A DNA stretch of 64,000 bases. Origin: Haematococcus lacustris. Its lineage: Eukaryota; Chlorophyta; Chlorophyceae; Chlamydomonadales; Haematococcaceae. The stretch is taken from contig JASKMD010000013.1 of assembly GCA_030144725.1 (NCBI GenBank), forward strand, positions 1,316,518-1,380,517, written 5' to 3'. Positions 43,095-58,300 of the stretch are shown here, piece after piece; positions within the stretch are counted from its first letter, which is position 1, and each line of letters opens with the position of its first letter. The position numbers and the translations under genes are program-made. The notes under the pieces are model-generated. The model saw nothing but the letters and a program-made list of their open reading frames with translations, searched no databases and was not told the DNA's origin.

Positions 43095-44832
43095 CAAGCA
43101 AGCAAGTAAGCAAGCTGATCAGCACTGAAGTTGTAGCATCATGCACCATTGCTGTTGACGAAGCCAGGTTGGCACTGTGTGTATTCCTTACAACATAGGT
43201 ATGTATCTCACTAACTGCTTCTCATGCACACCGCTCAAGTGATTGATGATGCACATGTTCGCATGGTCACCAAGGACGTGTACGTGTTCTTGCTTGCCTG
43301 CAGGACCCACGCCATCAGACAGCACGGATAGCCTAAATAAGCCCGCCGGCATCATGTCAGCCGCTGGCCCATCAATTCTTTAGCAGGAGTGTACAGATGT
43401 AGTACAGGTATCTTCTAACAAGGTGTCCAGCCGCCATGCATGGTCTGGTCTTGTGAAGAGCTGTGCATCATTGATAGGGATGGTGTGTGGTGGTGGTCTT
43501 CATGCAGCCCTGACGTCGTCTTTTGTCATGCCCGAAACAAGCAAGTGTGGTGGCAGGAACATGGAGCACACCACGTATACAAAAGCCGCATAAAGGAAGC
43601 TATGTGGGTCGTGTCAGCTGGACTTTGTCTTCTGACACGTATAGATGAATGGAAAGGCATATCGTTCAAGCGACGGTCACACAACATGTGATCGGTAGTG
43701 TTGGGAGGTCAAGTAGGTGGGTAGGTGTAGTAGTTGTATGCCGCATGCAAGTGCGATGCTGGCCATAAGCAATCCTGAACCCTGTAAAGGAAAGAATTCA
43801 TAACAGAGGCCTGGCCTGGCCTGGCCTGGCCTGGCTTGACCCGCCCGGCCCGACCCGACCCGACCCGGCGGCATGGGAAGTATGTGCGGGGCCGGCTGTG
43901 GTGCCATGCCTGCTGTGGTGCTGCCCAACCCCCCTCATACTCCACCAGCTCAGCACTCCCCTGCCCAGGACCCCCTTGCCCCTGCCCAGGACCCCCCTCC
44001 CCCAGCCCAGGACCCACCTGCCCAGGGACCCCCCTATTCAGCCCAAGGCCACGTCTCCCTGCAAGCAATCTCAGGCTCTAAAATGCCCAACAAGCAACAA
44101 CATTAGGTGGCCACTTGCCTAACCCCCCACCATGAGCATGCCCTGAGCACCCTCTCTTTCACCACACCCTTGCATGTTCTATGCCCGGGACATGCCAGCC
44201 GCGCTCAATTTTCACCACGGTGTAGTCAGCCCAAGGCCATGTCTCCCTGGGCTGTGCAGATGGGACGGCCGCCAGAATCCATGCCATAGCCATGCGAAAG
44301 CCGGGCAGCCAAGGCCAAGAGTGTGTGTGTGTGTGTCCGCCAAGGCCCCAAGTCCACCCACCACGAAATATTTGATCCCTCACACGGGATGTGTGCGGAT
44401 GAGCTATGGGAGCTATAGCTAGTGAAGACACACACACCGGATGGGCGCGATGAAGTGTAGTGGGCAATGCCAGTAACTCTCTGCAGTGATGAGCTCGCAG
44501 CTTGTGTGGCAGCAAGAGAAATGTAGGGTCCAGCAGCTGGCCAAGCTATGGCAGCAGATGTGGAACCACTCCAGCACAACAGATGTCGTAGGCCAACGTA
44601 GCAGATAGCCACGAGCTGCTGCTGTCCCTGGCTACTTACGGGAAGTGGCAGCTTGTGCAGCCTGGCTTTTGGCTGCAATCGCACTCCGACTAGCAGGATT
44701 AACACGACTGGCCTGTCGGGCTCCAGCCCCACCAGCAGCTTTGTCTCAGTACTGCCCTACTAGACGTGTTACTTTGACCATGCTGCTGAGCTATGCTCGT
44801 CTTGATGATGCCTGTGAGTGGTCCTGCTATTG

Positions 44833-45084
44833 TCACACCGACTGGAGGCTGCTGCCAGCCTCTGTTGCCCTGCCAATTTCATTCACTACATCCTGGCGCA
44901 TCCTATACGCTGCAGCTGCAGCTTTGAGCTTTGCCTCTGCTGGTCGCCGTCCTACTAAGCAGCATCCCAAAGTGGGGAGTAGCTCTCTGGGGACAAAATG
45001 AGGCAAGACATGGCAGGCGGCTGGCGTGCTGGCCAGCCTAAACATGCGGCCTGAGCGTGCGGCCGCGACCATCAGTCCGAGCAT
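44833..45084 (-). CDS. Possible small divergent gene next to HSP90
   Basis: Starts 45084 and reads MLGLMVAAARSGRMFRLAST, then HVLPHFVPRELLPTLG and KLKAAAAAYRMRQDVVNEIG before a GTGACA donor-like site. The Met/Arg/Ala/Ser-rich start looks like an organelle-targeting peptide. It is head-to-head with HSP90, about 290 bp from its ATG. No family recognised. It could be a first exon or chance. Confidence 0.25.
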   Translation of the reverse strand: MLGLMVAAARSGRMFRLASTPAACHVLPHFVPRELLPTLGCCLVGRRPAEAKLKAAAAAYRMRQDVVNEIGRATEAGSSLQSV

Positions 45085-45377
45085 TCAAGCTTGACATACC
45101 TGAACCGTGACCTGTCGCTGACAGCCTAGGACCGGAATGTTGATCCAACAACTCCAGCACGCATTAAGCCAATAGATAATCACGGGCGCACCCTCATCAG
45201 GGTCAAGGCTCGATGTTTCGCGATGTTTCGATATCACACTTGGCAGAGCTTCACTGACAAAAGGAGCTAAAACACATAGTGTAGCGTAAATCGCAACACG
45301 ACCACAGCAGCGAGCTGTTCTCAGTAAACAACAACATCAATCCCCAAACCCCTGTCCCTCCGACCTGTACATTTGCT

Positions 45378-46869
45378 ATGGCAGACGTGATGCAGACCGA
45401 TGTTGATGCTGTCTCTGCTCCTGGATTGAGCACTGGAGCGCAGGAGCCCGCTCCTGGGAATGTTGCCACGGAGACCTACGCGTTCCAGGTACGCAGATAC
45501 CCTTTGGCCTGCAGAGTAGACCGCAGCCGCAGTGAACACTCTAGCGCGTTGGCGGGCCCCTCGCCACCGGCTGCCGGTCCTATGCACAGCCGCGCGCCAC
45601 TGTTGGTTGCCGCAGGCCGAAATCAATCAGCTCCTGAGCCTCATCATTAACACATTCTACAGGTACGCTGCCTTCCCGCCTTCATCTGTTGCACTCATCT
45701 TTGCGATTTCCTCCTCCGTCCCAGCGTCAGCCCAGATGCAGTTGTCCTTTCATTTCTGCATTTTCCTTCACTTCTGCATCCAGCCAGACACTGCACCAGT
45801 AAGGCCGGCGCTCAGTCAGGCACAAGGGGGGGGGGTGTGGCTAAGTACCCCATGTCTCGTCTGAACTAATCCGCTAGACAACCTACAATGGTGAACACAG
45901 ACCAGTTTATCAGCTGCCCTCCATCACTAAACACCCACTCCCCTGCCGCTCCCTGCTGGGCCCCCGCTCCACCTGTGCTCTGCCTGCACGGTGCTGTCTG
46001 CAGCAACAAGGAGATCTTCCTGCGTGAGCTCATCAGCAACGCCTCAGACGCCTTGGACAAGATCAGGTGCAGCATGACAGCCCACACCCCACGCACCTTT
46101 AATAGCGTGATCATTTGCTGTGCGGTGTACGTCACCACCACCACCACCACCATGTGTGCCTGGGCTGTAGATAGAGGGCACGTGGTGAGAGTGACAGGGG
46201 AGGCAGCAGTGTGTGCTGATGAGAGAGCTCTACATGTGCTGCTGCAAGGCGTGAGGTGCGAGTGTGACGCCCCGGGTGATGCTGCAGGTACCTGGGCCTG
46301 ACTGACAAGAGCCAGCTGGACTCGCACCCGGAGCTGCACATCCGCCTGATCCCCAACAAGCAGGAGGGCACCCTGGCTATCCTGGACTCGGGCATCGGCA
46401 TGACCAAGCCTGACCTGGTGAACAACCTGGGCACCATCGCCAGGTGAGGGCAGGACCAAGGAGACGCCCTCCACCTGCCCACCTAACCCACAGTAGCAAT
46501 CCTTGCCTCTTGCCCTTCCCTACCGCTTCCCTACCGCTTCCCTACTGCTTCCCTACCGCTTCCCTACCACTTCCCTACCGCTTCCCTACCGCTTTCCCAC
46601 TGCCTTCCCACCGCTCACCAGCTACCTTACAGTGGCAATGCAAAAACCCTTACTGACGCATGAACTGACCAGGCACAAGGCTGGTGACCTGTCTCCTGCA
46701 GCCTCCCCCCAATGGCCTGCACGCCCAGCTGGCCCAGCTGCCTGCCCTGTTCACGTCCTGCAGGTCTGGCACCAAGTCCTTCATGGAGGCGCTGTCAGCT
46801 GGGGCCGACGTCAGCATGATTGGCCAGTTTGGAGTGGGCTTCTACTCCGCCTACTTGGTGGCTGACAAG
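45378..46869 (+). CDS. HSP90A: Cytosolic HSP90, first five exons; cut off by assembly gap
   Basis: Exons 45378-45488, 45616-45662, 46004-46066, 46288-46443, 46764-46869, all in phase. Start ATG gives [12 protein letters not shown]...; then [80 protein letters not shown] and [19 protein letters not shown]. This is the N-terminal GHKL ATPase domain with the catalytic Glu (FLRELISN), the Asn in ISNASDA, DxGIGM and GxFGVGF motifs. No signal or transit peptide, so the cytosolic paralogue. It covers about 160 of roughly 700 residues. The next exons should lie in the 500-N gap, but none appear beyond it. The gene folds client proteins and is normally heat induced. Confidence 0.92.
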
Positions 46870-46960
46870 GTGGGTCAGCCGGGTGACAGGGTGGGGGGTG
46901 AGGGGGTGACGGGGTGGGAGTCAGAGGGGTGGCAGGTTGGGGTCAGGTGGATGAAAAGGT

Positions 46961-47460
46961 NNNNNNNNNNNNNNNNNNNNNNNNNNNNNNNNNNNNNNNN
47001 NNNNNNNNNNNNNNNNNNNNNNNNNNNNNNNNNNNNNNNNNNNNNNNNNNNNNNNNNNNNNNNNNNNNNNNNNNNNNNNNNNNNNNNNNNNNNNNNNNNN
47101 NNNNNNNNNNNNNNNNNNNNNNNNNNNNNNNNNNNNNNNNNNNNNNNNNNNNNNNNNNNNNNNNNNNNNNNNNNNNNNNNNNNNNNNNNNNNNNNNNNNN
47201 NNNNNNNNNNNNNNNNNNNNNNNNNNNNNNNNNNNNNNNNNNNNNNNNNNNNNNNNNNNNNNNNNNNNNNNNNNNNNNNNNNNNNNNNNNNNNNNNNNNN
47301 NNNNNNNNNNNNNNNNNNNNNNNNNNNNNNNNNNNNNNNNNNNNNNNNNNNNNNNNNNNNNNNNNNNNNNNNNNNNNNNNNNNNNNNNNNNNNNNNNNNN
47401 NNNNNNNNNNNNNNNNNNNNNNNNNNNNNNNNNNNNNNNNNNNNNNNNNNNNNNNNNNNN
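46961..47460. other. Assembly gap (500 N)
   Basis: Exactly 500 Ns, a typical placeholder for a gap of unknown size. Its right edge is a (GCCT)n array, the probable cause of the break. It removes most of HSP90 and perhaps the 5' end of the RING-H2 gene. Confidence 0.98.
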
Positions 47461-47590
<130 letters not shown>

Positions 47591-48181
47591 CAGCCAGCCA
47601 TGTTACAGCCATGTTACAGCCATGTTTCCAACCCCTCATTGTCAGCCCCTCTGCCCTCTTCAGAATAGAAGCAGTTGTGAGGCTTGGATCTAATCCCTAC
47701 CCACAGCAGCCCTGCGGCCACAGCCATCATCAGGTGATTGGACCTAGCCGCCTGGCAATAGCTGCCCCGCATCATCCCAGCTGGCATCAAGCACAGCCTG
47801 TGCTTCCCGGCCATGACTTAGAGAAGCAATGTAAACAACGCAATACATTGTTTTCCAATACATTGATGGTCATCAGCCCACGTAAGCCCTGCTCATCCTC
47901 ACCAACAGGCAGGACACCAGGCAGTCATCCTGGCCAGGCACTCCTGTGGTATTCACCTCCACCCCTTTCCCTGTGCCGCCTTGTATGGCCCCTGCCCAGC
48001 CTGCCCAGCCCACCAAGCTGGCCATGCAACTGTAACTGTAATTGTAACCGCCCCCCTTGGCCAGCAGCCCCCTCACCATATGCTTGCCATAACCCCACCC
48101 TCTGGTCATGGCCCTGCTGCCTGACCCCCCACCTGCCCCCCCACCGGGACGCCCGCCTGTCCCCCTACCTGCCCCCACCAG

Positions 48182-51952
<3,771 letters not shown>

Positions 51953-52100
51953 GGCTGACCGGCAAGGGCTGGGGCAGCAGTGGCAGGACGGCAGGCTTGG
52001 TTATGCAGCCAGTCTGGAGGCACTGCCACAAGTGGCAAGAGCAGCAGCAGCGGAGGCATTGGTAACGAGTGGTATACGAACAGTGGCGGGAGGCAGAGGA

Positions 52101-52105
52101 TGTAA
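52101..52105 (+). terminator. Polyadenylation signal TGTAA for the RING-H2 gene
   Basis: TGTAA, the chlorophycean polyadenylation signal, lies about 150 bp after the stop at 51952. This supports 51361-51952 as the last exon. Confidence 0.5.
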
Positions 52106-52749
52106 TGGAAGGGGCACGGTACTGATTCAGGGCACAGCGGAGGCAGGTGGCCACGCGGCTGGTGGCTAATGCTTCCCTGACCCCATGGCTCCAGCCAGTG
52201 TACCCCTCCCGGCTCCCATGAGTCAGGGACCTGCCATGGCTCGCTTGTCACGCACCCCAATGGCAACATGCCCCTTGGGTAGGGCGTGTCTCCACCCTCC
52301 TCTCACATCGTGGGTAAGGGCTCAGCGCCAACATTTATGACAGCGCATGCCTATAGGATGACATGGTTTGGCCCGCCGTAGGCTCAAAGCTCCACCGGCT
52401 GCGCTAGCAAGTATGTTGTGTACATCCTCATTACTTGCATGGCGAGGTTGGCAGTGGCCTTGGTCAGGTAGCCTGGCATTTGTGCCTAGCTGCGGTTCGT
52501 CATATGTAATTGCACCCATGTACACGGCGATCAAGCAAGCGGTCCTTACCTCCGGCTTGCGTGACGTGGCTGGCTGCCCCATCGCGTGTGCGCGTGCCAC
52601 CTAGTTCCAGGCTAGCACGATGGCCTCTATCTCCTCTGCCAGGTAATGCCCGCGCTGCTGCGAAGCGTTGGGCACGCAGCGCGTCCGTCGACCGCCTGGG
52701 GCTGGACGAACGGATGTACAGAAGGCTTGGGCGCAAGCTTGCCGTGGAC

Positions 52750-52753
52750 AAAA
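52750..52753 (-). terminator. RNA polymerase III terminator
   Basis: TTTT on the minus strand immediately after the tRNA 3' end. Confidence 0.7.
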
Positions 52754-52826
52754 CTCTCTCAATGGGGATCGAACCCATGACCTTACGATTAACAGTCGTG
52801 CGCTCTACCAGCTGAGCTATGAGAGA
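52754..52826 (-). tRNA. tRNA-Asn (anticodon GUU)
   Basis: The 73-nt minus-strand sequence folds as a tRNA: acceptor TCTCTCA/TGAGAGA fully paired, U8-A9, D arm GCTC-AGCTGGTA-GAGC, anticodon loop CTGTTAA (anticodon GTT), variable AGGTC, T arm ATGGG-TTCGATC-CCCAT, discriminator G. The anticodon stem has one C-A mismatch at its base (27-43). The internal A and B box promoters are TAGCTCAGCTGG and GGTTCGATCCC. No intron. Confidence 0.95.
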
Positions 52827-53315
52827 TAGTGATCAGCTGATGCACAGTGACAAATGCTGAAGAAATATAATGCAATAATTAAAGCCGACATACGAGCGCA
52901 GTCACTCTGACAGATCAAGTTTTTGACCACCTCGACCTCAGGATATGGTCCCAGTGGATATGAGCCCTGAACTTCCGTCCAGTACCAACCCATTTCACGC
53001 AGCGCAAAATGCCCATGGGGATCAGCGTACGCCAAGGACCAACAACGTGTGGGGACGCTCATGTATGGGGCAGCAGCTCTGCCGAGCACCTCTGGAGACC
53101 TGCAGATTAACTGTCGTAGCTGACACAGAGAAAGGCTAAGGTGCGCATGCACACATGGCCAGCACGGCAGCGGGGTTCTGACGGATGGTGACAACACAAC
53201 AACCACCTGCTGGCAACAAGCACTCTTACCGTGCATGCGTGTTGGCAAATCTAATGGCAAGCCAGCGCCCATCATCATCGCATTTCTTATGTCAGGGCTG
53301 CCAAAGCAATCCAGC

Positions 53316-53460
53316 GCCACAGCCAGGCAGGTGGCTGGACAAGGACTGCAATGCGGCCCTGAACATGCAGCGCATTGGCGAGAGCAGGTGGCGGTCACTG
53401 GAGCTATGCTACACAGATAAGCACCTAAGTTGGGACATTTTGAAACGGGGGGTGGCATAA
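53316..53460 (+). pseudogene. Second Fanzor/TnpB-like RuvC-III scrap
   Basis: Encodes PQPGRWLDKDCNAALNMQRI then GESRWRSLELCY, nearly the same as the fragment at 30.8-31.3 kb, including the DxDxNAAxNM motif. The match ends at ELCY, where the other copy continues WPDQGALP; upstream similarity ends at PQPG. It is an orphan piece with no complete gene around it. Confidence 0.55.
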
Positions 53461-53589
53461 CTCATCACACTCGCAGAAAAGTTCATGAGAAAAGTTGAAT
53501 TTTTTGACAAAGTGGCTTGATAGATTGTATTTTATTAGCGGTTCTAAGAATGGGGGTGTAAACCTAAAATCGAGGAAAAATCGGTGCAC

Positions 53590-54575
53590 TTGCTTGGTCA
53601 CACCAGCCAGTACTGGTCACAGCCAGCCAGCACTGGTCACACCAGCCAGTACTGGTCACACCCAGCCAGTACTGGTCACAGCCAGCCAGTACTGGTCACA
53701 CCAGCCAGTACTGGTCACAGCCAGCCAGTACTGGTCACAGCCTGCCAGTACTGGTCACACCAGCCAGTACTGGTCACACCCAGCCAGTACTGGTCACAGC
53801 CAGCCAGCACTGGTCACACCAGCCAGTACTGGTCACAGCCAGCCAGTACTGGTCACAGCCAGCCAGTACTGGTCACACCCAGCCAGCACTGGTCACACCA
53901 GCCAGCCAGTACTGGTCACACCCAGCCAGTACTGGTCACAGCCAGCCAGCACTGGTCACACCAGCCAGTACTGGTCACAGCCAGCCAGTACTGGTCACAC
54001 CAGCCAGTACTGGTCACAGCCAGCCAGTACAGGTCACAGCCAGCCAGTACTGGTCACAGCCAGCCAGTACTGGTCACACCCAGCCAGTACTGGTCACACC
54101 AGCCAGTACTGGTCACAGCCAGCCAGTACTGGTCACAGCCAGCCAGTACTGGTCACACCAGCCAATACTGGTCACACCAGCCAGTACAGGTCACAGCCAG
54201 CCAGTACTGGTCACAGCCAGCCAGTACTGGTCACAGCCAGCCAGTACTGGTCACAGCCAGCCAGCCAGTACTGGTCACAGCCAGCCAGCCAGTACTGGTC
54301 ACAGCCAGCCAGTACTGTCACAGCCAGCCAGCCAGTACTGGTCACACCAGCCAGTACTGGTCACAGCCAGCCAGCCAGTACTGGTCACAGCCAGCCAGTA
54401 CTGTCACAGCCAGCCAGCCAGTACTGGTCACACCAGCCAGTACTGGTCACAGCCAGCCAGCCAGTACTGGTCACAGCCAGCCAGTACTGGTCACAGCCAG
54501 CCAGTACTGGTCACAGCCAGCCAGTACTGGTCACAGCCAGCCAGCACTGGTCACAGCCAGTGCTGGTTACATCCC
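53590..54575 (+). repeat. Minisatellite of AGCCAGCCAGTACTGGTCAC units
   Basis: About 48 tandem units of 18-26 bp over almost 1 kb; the unit contains the palindrome CCAGTACTGG. Units differ by an extra cag or agcc. Open frames over it (SQPVLVTASQYW repeats) are by-products of unit length and not supported as protein. Confidence 0.9.
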
Positions 54576-54884
54576 AGTGCTGGATGCCTTACAGTAATGT
54601 GTGTCATGCATTGCATTTATTGGGTATAGTAGAGCATTGTATGTAAAATGTCTCTCTGTCACTGTGCAGGGGCTGGAGCTTGGACGACTACCTTCTTCAC
54701 ATTGAGGTCGCCTTGCATTGTAAGGGAATGAGATAAAGGACGGATGGAGTGTCTTGGTTGCACACAGGCAAATTAGTGCGGATATTCGTCATCCTAGGGG
54801 GGTAGTTTTTTGATGCGGTTCGCCTCGGATTGTCCTTGCGACTCCAACGCCACTTGACGCTTGTTGAAATTCTGAGTACTGTAA

Positions 54885-55062
54885 ATGGTCTCTCGAGGTA
54901 CCTCGAGGTACCTCGAGGTACTGTAGATGTCTACAGTACTGTAGATGTCTACAGTACTCTAGATGTCGACAGTACTGTAGATGTCTACAGTACTGTAGAT
55001 GTCTACAATACTGTAGGTACCTACAGTTATGTAAATGATCTCTCGAGGTACCTCGAGGTACC
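54885..55062. repeat. Palindrome array of TCTACAGTACTGTAGA and CTCGAGGTACCTCGAG
   Basis: A central array of four or five TCTACAGTACTGTAGA-type palindromes (separated by TG) is bounded by TGTAAATG(G/A)TC plus TCTCGAGGTACCTCGAGGTA on the left (54880-54910) and on the right (55029-55060). Each CTCGAGGTACCTCGAG is itself a perfect palindrome. It ends about 270 bp before the first visible exon of the tyrosine recombinase gene. Confidence 0.85.
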
Positions 55063-55331
55063 TGGCTACCCCTCCCATTGAATCACAGTGAAAGAATTTA
55101 TTGTAGTTATCAGCCACCTCCTGTTGCTGCCTGATCTACTGGCTGCCTTTATGAGGTAGGCTGTCACCCTGACCCTGACCCTGGCCCTGACCCTGGTAAA
55201 TCTACACCTGCTCCTACCTACCTAGCACCACAGCTGCTCCTGCCTGGCACCACAGCAGCCCCTGCCCAGCACCACAGCCCCACAACTGCTCCTGCCCTGA
55301 CCTGACCCTGGTAAATCTACACCTGTTGCAG

Positions 55332-58300
55332 GGCTGTACTCACATGCATGTGGGCTGGCATTGCCCGCTCGGATGATATACGCCAGCTAAGGCTGCAAGA
55401 CCTCCGAAGACCCAACTTGCTCCCCACCGTGGGCCCTCTCACCTGCCATGCCTTTGGCTTCCTATTCGTTGGTGGCAAAACTGGTACACCGGTGTGTGTC
55501 AATAGGAATGCAAGCTATACCATGCAATAACTGTGCAATACCAGTTTGATGTGCTGCTTTACCTATCTTGCAGAATGGCAGTCGTTATATCACCTTCACA
55601 AGAGCTGCCAATGTGACAGTCTGCCCTGTCAACGCCATAGGCAGCTTCTTGTGGCACAAGTACAGCAACACCCGCTGGGACATGCCACTACCTGATGCCA
55701 AGGAAGACCCCAACACGTCACCTTGGTAAGCAACCCTGCCTGGATCTACCACACTGACACAGCTGATACATAGCACGCTTGCCTTTGACATGTAGGTTGA
55801 CAGAGGCATTCTTTTGTGTGGAAAAGACTACAAGGACGACAGCTGCATGCTGGGCGTATATGGCCTCGTACTACTCAAGGCTGAAAAAACAGTTTAAGAT
55901 CATCAGTGACAAATTGCTCCACGCATTCCGCAAGGGCGCAGCCTTCAACCTCTTCAATCAAGGGTACGACATGCCCTGCACCCCTGGCCTGCTGCTGCTG
56001 CTGCCCTGCACCCCTGGCCTGCTGCTGCTGCTGCCCTGCACCCCTGGCCTGGTGCTGCTGCTGCTGCTGCTCCTCCTGCTGCTGCTGCTGCCCTGCACCC
56101 CTGGCCTGCTGCTGCTGCTGCCCTGCACCCCTGGCCTGGTGCTGCTGCTGCTGCCCTGCACCCCTCGCCTGCTGCTGCTGCTGCCCTGCACCCCTGGCCT
56201 GCTGCTGCTGCTGCCCTGCACCCCTGGCCTGGTGCTGCTGCTGCTGCCCTGCACCCCTGGCCTGCTGCTGCTGCTGCCCTGCACCCCTGGCCTGCTGCTG
56301 CTGCTGCCCTGCACCCCTGGCCTGCTGCTGCTGCTGCCCTGGCTTGCAGGGCGCAGTCAGACTTGATCAGGTCAGTGGGCAACTGGAAGAACGACGTCAT
56401 GATGCAGGCATACACTACGGGAGCCGCGCCTCAAATTCTCATCCAGCAAGGTGGATGGAGACACATCGACAATGACTACCTGCGGGGCTACTTCAGTGAG
56501 CGGTTCCTCATCAAGGTGTGCTACTGCTTACGCTGTGTACTTGTGTCAGCCTGCCTGGGTGCACCTGTGTGTCTGTTGTGTACTTGTGTCTGCTATGTAC
56601 TTGTACCTGTGTGTCTGCTGTGTACTTGTGTCAGCCTGCCTGTCTGCACCTGTGTGTACAGGTGCCAGAGCAGGCAGTCCATAGCTTCTATCCCTTCCTC
56701 GCTGGCCTCCAGGCTGCTGCCAGCAAGATGCCTGCCGATTCTGTCTCAGGCCCATATGTGGCGGAAGCCATCTTCATGTATGGGGAGGCAGTGATCCAGG
56801 ACTTCATCCACCAGGCAGCTGAGGACTCCTTGGCTGGAAAGCTAGATTCCTCACGCTGGACTCCAGTGGAGCTTTGCATCTGGGGACTGCCTCACGTTCA
56901 TCAACTAGTGGTTCAACATCGTGAAGACCTCAAGAACAAGGTGAGGGGAGGTGAGCTGTGTCATGCATGTGTCATGTCTCACCTTACACAACATGACTTT
57001 GCTTGTGTGGGTTACAGGTGTTTGAGCACCTGAGGCCAAAGGACACTAAGGAAGAGCTGGCAGAATCCAGAGCCGAGAACAAGGCAGCAACAGCCGAGAA
57101 CAAAGCAGCAATACAAGAGCTGAGAGCCTGCCAGTTCACCATGATGCAGATGCAGCTAGCAGCTGCAGGGAGCTCACCTCACGCCATGGGCAATAGCCTG
57201 GCTGTACTAGCAAGTGCAGGGCTGATAAGCAAGCTAGCTGCTGGCTTGCCCCACCCTTCCTTGGGTGCCAGCCTGGCTGCAGCCCTGGCCCACCCTGCCC
57301 AGCCCCCTGACCAGCACCCTGCCCAGCCCCCTGCCCTGCAGCCCAGCCTGGCTGCAGCCCTGGCCCCCCCTGCCCAGCCCCCTGCCCTGCAGCCCAGCCT
57401 GGCTGCAGCCCTGGCCCCCCCTGCCCAGCCCCCTGCCCTGAGCAACTGGCTGGCTGCAGGCCTGCCTTACCCTGCCCAGCCCCCTGCCCTGCAGCCCAGC
57501 CTGGCTGCAGCCCTGGCCCCCCCTGCCCAGCCCCCTGCCCTGCAGCCCAGCCTGGCTGCAGCCCTGGCCCCCCCTGCCCAGCCCCCTGCCCTGAGCAACT
57601 GGCTGGCTGCAGGCCTGCCTTACCCTGCCCAGCCCCCTGCCCTGCAGCCCAGCCTGGCTGCAGCCCTGGCCCCCCCTGCCCAGCCCCCTGCCCTGCAGCC
57701 CAGCCTGGCTGCAGCCCTGGCCCCCCCTGCCCAGCCCCCTGCCCTGAGCAACTGGCTGGCTGCAGGCCTGCCTTACCCTGCCCAGCCCCCTGCCCTGCAG
57801 CCCAGCCTGGCTGCAGCCCTGGCCCCCCCTGCCCAGCCCCCTGCCCTGCAGCCCAGCCTGGCTGCAGCCCTGGCCCCCCCTGCCCAGCCCCCTGCCCTGA
57901 GCAACTGGCTGGCTGCAGGCCTGCCTTACCCTGCCCAGCCCCCTGCCCTGCAGCCCAGCCTGGCTGCAGCCCTGGCCCCCCCTGCCCAGCCCCCTGCCCT
58001 GCAGCCCAGCCTGGCTGCAGCCCTGGCCCCCCCTGCCCAGCCCCCTGCCCTGAGCAACTGGCTGGCTGCAGGCCTGCCTTACCCTGCCCAGCCCCCTGCC
58101 CTGCAGCCCAGCCTGGCTGCAGCCCTGGCCCCCCCTGCCCAGCCCCCTGCCCTGCAGCCCAGCCTGGCTGCAGCCCTGGCCCCCCCTGCCCAGCCCCCTG
58201 CCCTGAGCAACTGGCTGGCTGCAGGCCTGCCTTACCCTGCCCAGCCCCCTGCCCTGCAGCCCAGCCTGGCTGCAGCCCTGGCCCCCCCTGCCCAGCCCCC

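Noticed and set aside
45211..45230. Heat-shock element before HSP90 (tandem CGATGTTTCG)
   Set aside because: The TTC half-sites are in the same orientation and 10 bp apart; a canonical element needs alternating GAA and TTC every 5 bp. No clear element was found by eye.
53590..54575. Resemblance to a CRISPR array
   Set aside because: Units are directly tandem without unique spacers, and the DNA is eukaryotic nuclear.
53495..54646. Long open frames of STGHSQPVLVTASQYW-type repeats
   Set aside because: They are translations of a tandem minisatellite whose unit length keeps several frames open. No start context, domain or splice support.
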